Source of the DNA: JAMQPK01 sp035937795
GTDB taxonomy: Bacteria > Acidobacteriota > Vicinamibacteria > Vicinamibacterales > JAMQPK01
Assembly (NCBI GenBank): GCA_035937795.1
Contig: DASZHO010000062.1
Coordinates: 1-64,000, forward strand
Length of the DNA stretch: 64,000 nt
Direction of reading: 5' to 3'
The position numbers and the translations under genes were made by a program. Positions within the stretch are counted from its first letter, which is position 1. Every line of letters begins with the position of its first letter. Shown here piece by piece: positions 20,501 to 27,868 of this stretch. Below the pieces are notes generated by a model. It had not been told where the DNA came from, searched no databases, and saw only the letters and a list, made by a program, of their open reading frames with translations.

Positions 20501-21066
20501 CTCTGACAGGCGTAATAGGCGGCGACGAGAGACGAGGAGCATGCCGTGTCGATGACGACGCTGGGGCCGCGGAAATCGAAGAGATACGAGATCCGGTTTG
20601 CGGCCATGCTGAGCGCGCTCCCGGTGTTGACGTATCCGTCGCGGATTTCGTCGAAGCGGGCAAGCTGCCGGCTTCCGTAGTCGTAGCTCGATATTCCCAC
20701 GAAGACGCCTACCGGCTGCCCGGCCAGCTTCTCGGCCGGAATCCCGGCATCCTCCATCGCTTCCCAGGCGACTTCCATGAGGAGCCGCTGCTGAGGGTCT
20801 ATGTACGCCGCTTCGCGCGGAGAGATACCGAAGAACGCGGCGTCAAACCGATCCACCTCTGTCAGGAAACCGCCCCAACGAGTGTTCATCTTTCCCGGCA
20901 CAGCGGGATCGTCGTCGTGCAGCTCATCCAGATTCCAGCGTTCGGGAGGCACTTCGCGAATCGCGTCGACGCCGTCAGCAAGCAATCGCCAGAATGCGTC
21001 AGGACCGCTGGCCCCGGGAAACCGGCACCCGACGCCGACGATGGCGACCGGCTCGAACCTGTCCAT
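14596..21066 (-). CDS. fully reducing type I polyketide synthase, KS-AT-DH-ER-KR-ACP (Mas-like)
   Basis: I start at the ATG at 21066 (an in-frame TTG lies at 21072), giving 2156 residues. The order is: KS 1-430 (Cys176 in DTACSSS, His311 in EAHGTG, His351); AT ~535-860 (GQSMG Ser626, YASH at 726-729); DH ~900-1165 (HRVHGEIMVP, His933); a linker/structural region to ~1410; ER ~1420-1740 (HSATGAVGLA); KR ~1755-1960 (TGGLGGIG, Tyr1914 in ANYAAAN, LDD motif for a B-type ketoreductase); and ACP (GIDSL, Ser2074). There is no thioesterase. YASH instead of HAFH predicts methylmalonyl-CoA, so full reduction would give methyl-branched saturated chains. Architecture and length match mycobacterial mycocerosic acid synthase, and the FAAL gene lies directly upstream as FadD28 lies near mas. 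Iterative action is inferred. Confidence 0.93.
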   Translation of the reverse strand: MDRFEPVAIVGVGCRFPGASGPDAFWRLLADGVDAIREVPPERWNLDELHDDDPAVPGKMNTRWGGFLTEVDRFDAAFFGISPREAAYIDPQQRLLMEVAWEAMEDAGIPAEKLAGQPVGVFVGISSYDYGSRQLARFDEIRDGYVNTGSALSMAANRISYLFDFRGPSVVIDTACSSSLVAAYYACQSLRRGESTLALAGGVNVMLSPAVTIGFSKLHAMAPDGRCKAFDARANGYVRGEGAGVVFLKPLESALSDGDRIYAVIRGGSVNQDGRTNGLTAPNGLSQEALVREALSNAGIGPSDIQYVEAHGTGTALGDPIELNALGAVLAAGRSREARCAVGSAKTNFGHLEAAAGVAGLIKLALSLDRRQLPPSLHFEKPNPYIRFDVLPLRVVTRLEPWPAESKPARGGVSSFGFGGTNAHLVLEELSPRTPSGRASADDACVLPMSARSGEALSSLARAYAEHLADGKNTVSLVDLCATAAVRRSHHDFRLAAVAATRSEMLSKLVAFLERDNPREVEVGRRLTNRRRKVAFVFPGQGSQWLGMGRELSAREPVFADAIERCEAAFAEHVDWSLTAEIQASKEKSRLEEVDVIQPAIFALQVALAELWRSWGVKPDAVVGQSMGEVAAAHVAGALSLGDAARIICRRSRLARRTSGRGAMAMVELSLARSTEVLTGYQDRLSIAVSNSPTSTVLSGDPDALEEVLTGLEHDGVFCRRIKVDYASHSPQMEVLRDDLLSMLEGIVPRRTTAPLYSTVTGAIASGRDLSAEYWVRNLREPVLFAGVIEKLLEDGIDVFLEVSPHPIVLPAIQQCLFHLERDGMVLGSLRRDEPERRSLLSTLASLYALGRSVEWGRLYPPGAECVPLPGYPWQRERFWFDDESGKSSGKKRVSLRAKNPLLGDRTRSAADPATEFWQRPLSTDAFPFLQDHRVHGEIMVPATVYLEMALEAAGEALGDAASIALENVRFEKALVLSDGEAREIQVTLTRQVPTRFEWQVFGETPAPGIEGAPSFSRHARGQIRVSASEDEQVGVSTDSLAAIQARCSIERPGADHYQRMADLRLDYGPSFQGIESVWTGDGEAIARLRPAPSDARRYRIHPALLDSALQVLATALSTDFRATLVPVSMDRFRLHKQDATSGALWAHAVCRHEGSRVCGDVRLLTEADELVAEASAIGLAPLDVSADPEKERFYSLTWEQHSTRPDAVKETREGGFLIFADSTGVGTRLAELITARGETAILVTRGAALHVPENLSEAGLCRIDPARSQDYSELLGALKRRGIALDSVIHLWSLDVAEGASDASALGVESALLLVQALVRRGIDESTRLWLTTRGVQYIVESDEVSPFRAPLWGLARTIVQEHPEFFCTAIDLSAESSENEARALADELWRSDREQQVAFRDDRRFVARLTRADSAATKLLKPMPFRAQLAETGNLSGISFRQVARRRPAAGEVEIEVVAAGLNFRDIFLALGLLPSDGDLVLGHECAGRITALGEGVTSFSVGDEVVALARPSLSSVVRTPAWLVVAKPARLDFEEAATLPIAFLTAHYAVNHLGRLRRDERVLVHSATGAVGLACVRLAQETGAEIYATAGTDEKRRLLESLDVRRAMDSRSLSFADEVMEASGGKGVDVIVNSLAGEAFARGLEILRPGGRFIELGKRDLLEGGQLPLRCLEDSRSFFLVDLNSLAAKRPEDCGRLLREAVRLFEEKHLAPLPKQVFAANDLAEALHHMARSRHIGKVVIDMDPRSVTVAPPTDASARIRDDSTYVLTGGLGGIGLVVGGWLVEKGATSLVLVGRSEPTLEARQAIEAMERAGAQVVVDRFDVGDAGSVDAAFVRWARDLPPVRGIVHAAGLLDDGTLLQQTPERFRRVMAPKVEGAWNLHRASLDSPLDFFLLFSSAASMLGSAGQANYAAANQFLDALAHYRRARNLPAVSINWGPWSDVGLAARPDRGGRLGIAGIESLSLRQGVEALGRVMISDVSQVLVMGVDWQVWRASHPVLAEMPFFSRLEGAISVRADTQNPTRTQLLAAGPAERLQILTDRLREHVAGVVRLAASKIDLDQPLVTMGIDSLMAIELKNRVEKEIGVAIPLLQLIKGPSLSELARSMVNSVGGQAIPVSDTATAGSVPEGTGKSLLLSLLSLRDGQPRSTQHR

Positions 21067-21068
21067 GA

Positions 21069-23177
21069 TCAATCCCGCCCATCTTCAGCCGGAGCTCTCC
21101 CGGGGGGCGCTTCAGCGAGATGGGCAGCGAGGTCTGAAATCGTCGGGTAGTTCCAAAACAACGTGGGCGATAGTTTGCGGCCCAGCCAGATCTCGATTTC
21201 GCCGAGGAAGGTCAACGTCCGCAAAGAGTCGAGACCGAGCGAGCTGAACGGTTGGCTGACGTCCACCTCAAGCGGTGAGATCGAGAGGCTGCTCGAGATC
21301 TTCTGCGAAAGAACCGCCTCGATTTCCTCCTGCGATCGCATCCGGATATCGGTGGCCTCGCCAGCGGTGACCGGTGATTCCCTCCACTCGTAAACGATCG
21401 GAAGGCGTCCTTCGAGAAACGCCCGTGCGCAGGCGCTCCGCTGGATCTTTCCACTCGAAGTTTTCGCGACTCCATTCTGACGGACGAGCACGACGGCGTA
21501 CGGCGTGATCTCATGGTCCTGGGTGATCGCGGAGCGGATGAGCGCAACAGCTTTCTCTGCTTCGTGGTGATGATGCCGATCGATTTCCTGGACCACGATC
21601 AGCCGTTCTTCGCCGTCCACGTCCACCGGCAAAGCCGCGCCCCCATCAACGCGAAGAGCCGGATGGGTGTTTTGGGCCGTCAGCTCGATGTCATGCGGGT
21701 AGTGATTGCGCCCCCGAATGATGATGAGATCTTTGATGCGGCCAGTCACGAAGAGCTCTCCATCGCGCAGCAAGCCGAGATCGCCGGTGCGCAAAAAGCG
21801 CCCCGGTCCCGTGTCTCCCGCAGGCGAGGCCTGGAACACGAACGTCGATTCTTCGGGTTGGTTCCAGTAACCCTTCGCCACGCTGGCGCTGTCGACCCAG
21901 ATTTCCCCTACCTCGTCCGGCGCGCAAGCAAGAAGAGTCTCCGGATGCACGATGAGCACGTTTGTTCCGGGCTCCGGGCCGCCGCAGCCGACGAGAGCCT
22001 TCACATCAGAATCAGAATCAGACTCGGCCGCTTCAGTGACTCGGCCGCCGCCGAGCGCGCGAGCGGACGCGAGAAAACAGGCTGGCTCCTGGCCCCGGCG
22101 TGCGGTTGTGACCTTCAACGTGGCCTCCGCCAGACCGTAGGCTGGGCAGAGCGCGGTGGGTGAAAACCCGCAGCTCGCGAACGCCCTCGCGAACTGATCG
22201 AGCGTCTGCTTGCGGACCGGCTCTGCGCCGTTGAAAGCGACGGCCCAGCGGCTCAGGTCGAGGCCCTCCTTCTGTTCGGAGGTGATGCGTTGTGTGCAGA
22301 GATCGTAGGCGAAGTTGGGACCGCCGCTATGGGTGGCGCCGAAGCGCGAAATGGCCTGGAGCCAACGAAGTGGCCGCTGGAGAAACGCAGCCGGGGCCAT
22401 GAAATAGCAGGGAAACCCGAGGACCACTGGCGCGACCATCCCCCAGACAAGGCCCATATCGTGGAAATGCGGCAGCCAGCTCACAGCAACGCTGTCGTCG
22501 CCATGGCGAAATCCGCGCTCGATATCCGCGACGTTGGCGAGAAGATTCCCGTGGGACACCATCACCCCTTTTGGGGTCCGTGTGGATCCGGAGGTGTATT
22601 GCAGGTACGCGAGGGAATTCGGATCCAGGCTTCTATAACCTCCGCTCCACTCGGGCGAGGGATCCGGGGGAATCTCTTCGGGAGCGATCCAGCGAAGCCC
22701 GGCGAGCTCAGGTGAATGGCGGAACGCGCGATCGAGCCCCGCGCGAACGGAGCTGGTCGTCAGCGCGAAACGCGCCCCCGCGTCGCGCGACACATCGATC
22801 AATCGAGCATCACGGCGGTTCAGCTTCGGCGGGTAGAGCGGCACCGCAACCACTCCGGCGTAGAGGCAGCCGACGAGCGCCGCGAGGAATTCGAGCCCCG
22901 GCGGATGAAGCAGAAGTGCGCGCTCGCCCACGGCGCCCTGATCCAGCAAGTGACCCGCGATGGTGCGCGCTTGACGATCCAGGCTCCCGTAGGTCAACGA
23001 ATTCAGTTCCTCGTCGCCGTCCTCGAGGAAGGCGCAGGCCAGGCGATCGCCTTCATGCTCGGCGCGCGATCTCAGAATGTCGATGACGGAAGACGAGTTT
23101 CGGATGCGCCACGAGAGATCGTGGGCGACGGTATCGTCCCCCAGCACGGTCGCCGCGGCAGGGCCACTTCGACGCAT
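21069..23177 (-). CDS. fatty acyl-AMP ligase with C-terminal acyl carrier domain
   Basis: The start is set at ATG 23177, preceded by GGGGTGAG; a GTG at 23183 overlapping the upstream stop (GTGA) is the alternative. An in-frame extension to 23453 runs through the hydrolase gene and is rejected. The ~702-residue protein is an adenylate-forming enzyme: LQYTSGSTRTPKG at ~192-204, SWLPHFHDMGLVWG (typical of FAALs), YGLAEATLKVT, RTGDLG, GRIKDLIIIRGRN, and the catalytic Lys in KTSSGKIQR. A carrier domain with GLDSL (Ser651) ends the protein. FAALs make acyl-adenylates and pass the acyl chain to a carrier and then to a PKS. It ends 2 bp before the PKS start, so it is the probable starter loader for that synthase. 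Confidence 0.93.
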   Translation of the reverse strand: MRRSGPAAATVLGDDTVAHDLSWRIRNSSSVIDILRSRAEHEGDRLACAFLEDGDEELNSLTYGSLDRQARTIAGHLLDQGAVGERALLLHPPGLEFLAALVGCLYAGVVAVPLYPPKLNRRDARLIDVSRDAGARFALTTSSVRAGLDRAFRHSPELAGLRWIAPEEIPPDPSPEWSGGYRSLDPNSLAYLQYTSGSTRTPKGVMVSHGNLLANVADIERGFRHGDDSVAVSWLPHFHDMGLVWGMVAPVVLGFPCYFMAPAAFLQRPLRWLQAISRFGATHSGGPNFAYDLCTQRITSEQKEGLDLSRWAVAFNGAEPVRKQTLDQFARAFASCGFSPTALCPAYGLAEATLKVTTARRGQEPACFLASARALGGGRVTEAAESDSDSDVKALVGCGGPEPGTNVLIVHPETLLACAPDEVGEIWVDSASVAKGYWNQPEESTFVFQASPAGDTGPGRFLRTGDLGLLRDGELFVTGRIKDLIIIRGRNHYPHDIELTAQNTHPALRVDGGAALPVDVDGEERLIVVQEIDRHHHHEAEKAVALIRSAITQDHEITPYAVVLVRQNGVAKTSSGKIQRSACARAFLEGRLPIVYEWRESPVTAGEATDIRMRSQEEIEAVLSQKISSSLSISPLEVDVSQPFSSLGLDSLRTLTFLGEIEIWLGRKLSPTLFWNYPTISDLAAHLAEAPPGRAPAEDGRD

Positions 23178-23179
23178 TC

Positions 23180-24043
23180 TCACCCCGTTACCTGGGGCGC
23201 GTCGAGGAGGCCGCGCCGCTCTCTCAAGAAATTGAGGATGTTGTTCAAGACGAGCTCGGGATGCTCCAGGCTGCTGAAGTGCTTGAGCTTGGCCCCGGGA
23301 ACGATTGTTGACGAGCTCGCCGGCAGCCGCTCGCTCAGTTCCCGATGGGCCTCGAGAAAGACCGAGTTCGACTCGCAGATCAATAATGTTGGATGCTCGA
23401 TTTTCGAAAGGCTGTCGAGCCCCATATTGCCCTCGGCTTCTCGTCCCTCCCACATTGGCCTCAAGATGTCGAGCACGCGGAAGACGATCTCCTCATCCCG
23501 GAGCCTTCCCTGGGCGGGACCGTAGAGAATTGGAATCTCGATAAGCCGCCGCAGCAAATATTCCAGGTCGCAGCGATTCTCCTCGGGGATCGGTCGCCCC
23601 GACAGCGTTTCGATTGTCTCGGTCACGTAGGCCCAGCCGTCCCAGTCGCGACGGCGGTACACGGAGGCGAGCGGCGCGAGGAGGGCACCTTCCACGAGGA
23701 CCAGCTCGGAGACGCGCTCCGGATTCAGCAGGGCAAAGTGCAGGACGATGTCAGCGCCCCAGGAATGACCGACAAACGCTGCCTTCTCGATGCCGAGGCC
23801 ATCCAGAATGGCGCGAAGGTCCTGGACCATGTCGCCGGTCGCATAGCCGGCTGGCAGTGCGTCGCTGCGTCCGTGCCCCCGCAGGTCGTACGTCAAAACA
23901 CGGTATTCGCGCTGGAGCTCCGGCACCATTGTGAGGTGCCACGCGGCGAGATTTCCCCCGAGGCCGTGAACGAGAACGAGATCGGGTCCTTGCCCCGATA
24001 CCCAGTAGTGAAACTCCAGGTTGTTAGCTTCGATTTTCGGCAC
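23180..24043 (-). CDS. alpha/beta-fold hydrolase
   Basis: The 287-residue protein begins at a GTG after a GGACGGAG site. It has the alpha/beta hydrolase core: DLVLVHGLGGNLAAWH (oxyanion strand), YDLRGHGRSDALP, nucleophile elbow VGHSWGAD, and a late acid/His pair in the NSVFLEAHRELSE and KLKHFSSLEHPE region. There is no signal peptide, so it is cytoplasmic. Neither PKS system in the cluster has a built-in thioesterase, and this gene overlaps the FAAL start by a few bases at most. A role in releasing or trimming acyl chains is therefore attractive, but it could equally hydrolyse another ester. Confidence 0.87.
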   Translation of the reverse strand: MPKIEANNLEFHYWVSGQGPDLVLVHGLGGNLAAWHLTMVPELQREYRVLTYDLRGHGRSDALPAGYATGDMVQDLRAILDGLGIEKAAFVGHSWGADIVLHFALLNPERVSELVLVEGALLAPLASVYRRRDWDGWAYVTETIETLSGRPIPEENRCDLEYLLRRLIEIPILYGPAQGRLRDEEIVFRVLDILRPMWEGREAEGNMGLDSLSKIEHPTLLICESNSVFLEAHRELSERLPASSSTIVPGAKLKHFSSLEHPELVLNNILNFLRERRGLLDAPQVTG

Positions 24044-24133
24044 CGCGGCTCCGTCCCGTGGCTGTTGGGGAAGCCACTGCCCAGGGCGTAGTTACCGTAG
24101 CCCCTTTCGCCAAGTCAACTGCAAAGCCGATCG

Positions 24134-24796
24134 TCATCGGCGCCGGCAAACGAATGCCCGGTGCTGGACGGCACGAATTGTCACGGACGGGAAAACGCGC
24201 TTGAAGCCGATCTCCCGTTCGATCGAAAAGCCCTGTTGAGGCAGATCGTTTCGCCACTCCGCAGGCGATCGATAATGGTGCGGCGCCTCATCCGGCTCGA
24301 AATTCAATCGGCGGTCGGCACGCAGGGTGGTTTCAGCCTCTCGAGCGTTTCCCGGCGTATCCTCGAGCAGCACAAACGCCCCGGCCGGCCGGAGCACCCG
24401 CCTAATCTCGCCAAGAATGGTCTGCTGCCCTTCGAACCGGACATGGTGCAATACGAAAGCGGCCCACACGCCGTCAAATGTCGCATCAAGAAAGGGCAGA
24501 TCCGTGCCGCTCCCCTTTGTGGCATAACAGGAAAACGCAGAGATACGACGAGCCACATGCCGGGAGACTGAATTAACCGGGTCCATCATCACGCAGGAGC
24601 GACCGGGAGCATCCCGGAGAACGGTTTCCGTGATGTGGCCAAGCCCTGAACCAAGATCGAGCAGCAGGCCTTCCTGGGGCAGGTGACGGTCAAGCTGCGA
24701 CTTGCGCAGCACGTCACGCGTCCGCCAACGGATCACGGCCTCACCCAACCCCCAATTGCTCACGACGCGCTGGACGCCGGCGCCGAAAAGGCTCAT
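24134..24796 (-). CDS. class I SAM-dependent methyltransferase (small)
   Basis: The 220-residue protein is a compact UbiE/Methyltransf_11-type enzyme. SAM motif I is LLLDLGSGLGHITE at ~44-57, the acidic loop is VMMDPVNSVS, and post-I/motif-II blocks are DLPFLDATFDGVWAAFVLHH and VLRPAGAFVLLED. The ATG overlaps the stop of the glycosyltransferase upstream by 4 bp (ATGA), which indicates translational coupling. That makes a sugar added by the same operon a natural substrate, although quinone- or lipid-type acceptors are also methylated by this fold. Confidence 0.88.
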   Translation of the reverse strand: MSLFGAGVQRVVSNWGLGEAVIRWRTRDVLRKSQLDRHLPQEGLLLDLGSGLGHITETVLRDAPGRSCVMMDPVNSVSRHVARRISAFSCYATKGSGTDLPFLDATFDGVWAAFVLHHVRFEGQQTILGEIRRVLRPAGAFVLLEDTPGNAREAETTLRADRRLNFEPDEAPHHYRSPAEWRNDLPQQGFSIEREIGFKRVFPSVTIRAVQHRAFVCRRR

Positions 24797-26052
24797 GCCG
24801 CCACCGCGAGGTAGTCCTGAATTGCCTCGATCGCGCGCGCAACCCCGTTCTCCTTCCGGATCTTCGCGCCAAGAGCGGCTGCGCGACGGCGCATCTCTCT
24901 GTCCGCGGTACGCCGGATGGCGTCGGCTAAGTTGTCAGCCGTTAGCTGCTTGACCGGGATAGGACATGAACCTGCGCCAAGCTGAAACACTTGTCGCCCC
25001 CAGAACGGCTGGTCACCGAAGACCGGTACGACAACAGACGGCAGATCAGCGCGTAATGCTGCTCCGGTCACTCCGGCCCCGCCGTGATGCACGGCTGCGG
25101 ATACCTGGGGAAACAGCCAGCTGTGGGGCACCGAATCGATGCTCAACACGTCATCCGTCAGTCGACCAGTTCGCAGTCGGCTGCCACCTGCGACGACGAC
25201 GCCGCGCTGACGGGCGCGTGTCAGCGCCCCGACCACGATGTCGGTCGCCGCCTCGGGCTCTGGGAACGGCGTGCTTCCAAACCCGACGAACAGGGGCGGC
25301 GAACCGGACCCCAGAAAGTCAACCAATTCGCTCGGCGGCAGCCACCCCGGTGTGTCGTCCAGAAACCAATATCCCGTCACGTGAATCCAACTGCCACAGT
25401 CGGGTGACCCGGGCACGACAGATGGACTGTATGCGTCCAACACCGGGATGCGCTGACGGTTCATCGCGCCGAACGGCTCTCTCAAAGGAAGCGGCGGCAG
25501 CTCAAGAATGTTCCGGCGCGCAGAGTTTGTGACGTGCCGAAGCTGGTTCCAGATCAGGATGCGGAAAACAGCCGCGCTGAAAGCACTCAATTCTCCGCGC
25601 AGTGCAGTCACCAGATTTGTGCGACCCGCCCAGTCATGCCTTGTTGGTGCGAACGACGCTCGAATCAGCGGCACTCCGAGCCGCTCGGCGATATGTATAC
25701 CGATCGGGAGGCCCATCGGAGGGACGATAAGCGCCTCGACATCCCGGCAGGCTTGCCAGTAGCTGGCGATACCAGCCTCGATGGTCGAAGCCGCCACACG
25801 CACGAAGCCGCGCAGAAAACCGATGGTGCTGACGCGTCGCTCTATCCAGTCGCGCCCCGCGGCGGTGTTCGCGATCTCCTGCGGAGTGTCGCCGATCCGA
25901 AGATGGTCGAGGCCATGACGCCGAACAAGCGTCTCGAAACCGCCCAGCGTGACGACGCGAGCGTAATGCCCCCCCAGCTTCAGGCCAACACCCAACGCAA
26001 CACTCGGTTGGACGTCGCCTTGAGAGCCAATGGCCAGAATATCGATGCGCAT
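24793..26052 (-). CDS. GT1/GT28-type glycosyltransferase (GDVQP subtype)
   Basis: The 419-residue protein has the GT-B fold. The N-terminal acceptor domain opens with ILAIGSQGDVQPSVALGVGL, the start typical of sterol glucosyltransferases and of mycobacterial glycopeptidolipid/phenolic glycolipid transferases. The C-terminal nucleotide-sugar half has GFGSTPFPE, VHHGGAGVTGAALRADLPSV (HHGGAG at 322-327) and FGDQPFWG (347-352), which bind the donor diphosphate and sugar. It transfers a hexose or deoxyhexose from an NDP-sugar to a lipid or aglycone. It is a close relative of the gene at 27869-29143. The sugar and its position are unknown. Confidence 0.92.
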   Translation of the reverse strand: MRIDILAIGSQGDVQPSVALGVGLKLGGHYARVVTLGGFETLVRRHGLDHLRIGDTPQEIANTAAGRDWIERRVSTIGFLRGFVRVAASTIEAGIASYWQACRDVEALIVPPMGLPIGIHIAERLGVPLIRASFAPTRHDWAGRTNLVTALRGELSAFSAAVFRILIWNQLRHVTNSARRNILELPPLPLREPFGAMNRQRIPVLDAYSPSVVPGSPDCGSWIHVTGYWFLDDTPGWLPPSELVDFLGSGSPPLFVGFGSTPFPEPEAATDIVVGALTRARQRGVVVAGGSRLRTGRLTDDVLSIDSVPHSWLFPQVSAAVHHGGAGVTGAALRADLPSVVVPVFGDQPFWGRQVFQLGAGSCPIPVKQLTADNLADAIRRTADREMRRRAAALGAKIRKENGVARAIEAIQDYLAVAA

Positions 26053-26072
26053 GGATCGAATTGAAAGTACGC

Positions 26073-26993
26073 TTAAGCCACTGACACAGCTGTGCGAGAT
26101 CGCCCAGAGACGGCGCCGGTCCCACGCTCGGCGAACAGGAGTCCACGGCCGACCCCCTTGTACATGTTTTCATCCTCGCAGTACATCTTCTCGTCCAGCA
26201 CGGTGCTAAGCCCCCGCTCAGCCAGTAATTCGACGACGCGGCGGCCGAGGTCCATCGAGTGATACTCGACGATCAGCCGATCCACGATCGGGAACGATTC
26301 GTGGGCTCCCTGAAGTACGTCGAGCTCAAAACCCTCGACATCGACCTTCAAGAGGTCGATCCGGTTGATCCCAAGCGTGCGCACGACCCGGTCAACAGTC
26401 TGGACTTCGACCCTCACACGACTTCCTCCGGCGCGAGGCATCCATTCGGGCCGGAGCGAGCCCATGGGCGTGAGCCCCTCGGGAACGAGCAGGTCCGCCG
26501 ATCCGGCAGTTGCACCGAGAGCGCAGTTGATGGCCATCACATGGTGCTCCACGTTATTGGCACGGACCGACTTCTGGAGGCGGCGGTAACAGTCCGGATT
26601 CGGCTCGAAGGCGTAGACGTGCGCACCTCGCCGCGCTTGCTGGACCGCATAGACTCCGGCGTTGGCTCCAACGTCAAACACAATCCAGCCGGGTTGCGGG
26701 ACAAAATCTGGGAGCCGGTCGTAGCCGCGCACCCAGTAGACCTCCTGTGGAGTGAGCAACTCGCCGGTACCAAGCCCAAAAACGTGCGTCACTCCTTGAA
26801 GACGCAGCGTTTCGTCTCGTTGACCATTTGATGACCCCCTGAGGCGCCACAGCACGACCTTGAGGAAGAGTCCCAGAACCCGCGCCATTTCGACTGGGCC
26901 GCTCGCCAGGCGGACCGTGTTCAGCAAAGACCGGAGGAAGATCCTCGCATTGCTCGCGGAAAGACGCTGCCAGTCGCGCGCCGGCGTTCTCAC
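26073..26993 (-). CDS. FkbM-family SAM-dependent methyltransferase
   Basis: The protein has 306 residues and starts at GTG 26993, directly behind a strong site (GGAGGTCCACA), which decides the start. A ~100-residue N-terminal region precedes the FkbM core: WIVFDVGANAGVYAVQQA at ~103-120, YAFEPNPDCYRRL at ~127-139, and the block NRIDLLKVDVEGFELDVLQG. Enzymes of this family methylate hydroxyls of sugars and polyketides. It lies between a TylF/MycF-type methyltransferase and a glycosyltransferase, matching the pattern of sugar O-methylation in glycolipid loci. It is the second FkbM protein of the window, after 4928-5962. Confidence 0.9.
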   Translation of the reverse strand: MRTPARDWQRLSASNARIFLRSLLNTVRLASGPVEMARVLGLFLKVVLWRLRGSSNGQRDETLRLQGVTHVFGLGTGELLTPQEVYWVRGYDRLPDFVPQPGWIVFDVGANAGVYAVQQARRGAHVYAFEPNPDCYRRLQKSVRANNVEHHVMAINCALGATAGSADLLVPEGLTPMGSLRPEWMPRAGGSRVRVEVQTVDRVVRTLGINRIDLLKVDVEGFELDVLQGAHESFPIVDRLIVEYHSMDLGRRVVELLAERGLSTVLDEKMYCEDENMYKGVGRGLLFAERGTGAVSGRSRTAVSVA

Positions 26994-27025
26994 TGTGGAC
27001 CTCCGTTACCGCACTGTGCCATGGG

Positions 27026-27868
27026 CTACGCTCTTCGCCAGAATGCGCCGGTCCAATCGATCTGCTCGATGGAGTCCGTGATGCCGTTCTCCTGTCTATA
27101 CTCCGTGACAGCCTGTCGTGCACCACTCTGACTGTAGTAGTCGTCGATGATGCAATAGCCGCCGGTCGAAAGCTTGGGGTAAAGGGCGCGTAGGGCGTCC
27201 ATCGTAGACTGGTACATGTCGCCATCCAGACGCAACAGCGCCAGTCGTTCGATCGGCGCCGACGGGAGCGTGTCGCTGAACCAACCTGGGATGAATCGAA
27301 CCTGATCATCGAGGAGACCGTAGCGCTCGAAATTCGCGCGCACCTGCTCGAGCGGAACGGCGAGGGTATTCTTGAACCTCGAGAGGTCTAACTGCTCGTC
27401 ATCCCGCCAGACTCCAGGCTGCGGCTTTGGCAGGCCCTGGAACGAGTCCGCTACCCAGACAATCCGATCCGTGTCGCCATAAGCCTTCAGCACGCCCCGC
27501 ATGAAGATCGACGCGCCTCCGCGCCAGACTCCGGTTTCGATGACATCGCCGGGTACGTCGTCTTGAAGGACGCGCTCGAGAGAGGACTGAAGACTGTCGA
27601 GGCGCCTCAGGCCGACCATGGTTTCGGCGTCCACCGGCCAATCGCGTCCTTCGCTGCGCATCTTGGGATCGGCGGCCACGCGCTGCACCACGGTCCATCC
27701 GCGAGCCTTCAGGTACAACTGAAGGGGGAGAAACCACCATCGCATGATGCCGAACCACGGCTCGGCCGCAGAAAACGTCTCGGATGCGATCGCCCGGGTC
27801 AGGCTCTTCTTCAACAGATCGAGGTACAGCACCTCCACGCGCGTATTAATCAAGGTGGCTGGTTCCAT
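27026..27868 (-). CDS. TylF/MycF-family sugar O-methyltransferase
   Basis: The 280-residue protein matches the macrocin-type O-methyltransferase family: GDVIETGVWRGGASIFM at ~107-123 (SAM site), VADSFQGLPKP at ~139-149, LLRLDGDMYQSTMDALRALY, and GGYCIIDDYYSQSGARQAV, where the DD pair and the GDMY Asp provide the Mg site known for TylF/MycF. These enzymes methylate hydroxyls on deoxysugars already attached to a polyketide. The ATG follows AAAAGGACTGCGTGA, and its start touches the stop of the glycosyltransferase upstream, so the two are coupled. This is the clearest sign in the locus that the added sugars are O-methylated. Confidence 0.92.
   Translation of the reverse strand: MEPATLINTRVEVLYLDLLKKSLTRAIASETFSAAEPWFGIMRWWFLPLQLYLKARGWTVVQRVAADPKMRSEGRDWPVDAETMVGLRRLDSLQSSLERVLQDDVPGDVIETGVWRGGASIFMRGVLKAYGDTDRIVWVADSFQGLPKPQPGVWRDDEQLDLSRFKNTLAVPLEQVRANFERYGLLDDQVRFIPGWFSDTLPSAPIERLALLRLDGDMYQSTMDALRALYPKLSTGGYCIIDDYYSQSGARQAVTEYRQENGITDSIEQIDWTGAFWRRA

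Noticed and set aside
23178..23453. longer N-terminus for the fatty acyl-AMP ligase
   Set aside because: The extra ~92 residues are read-through of the alpha/beta hydrolase gene in another frame and do not resemble any ligase.
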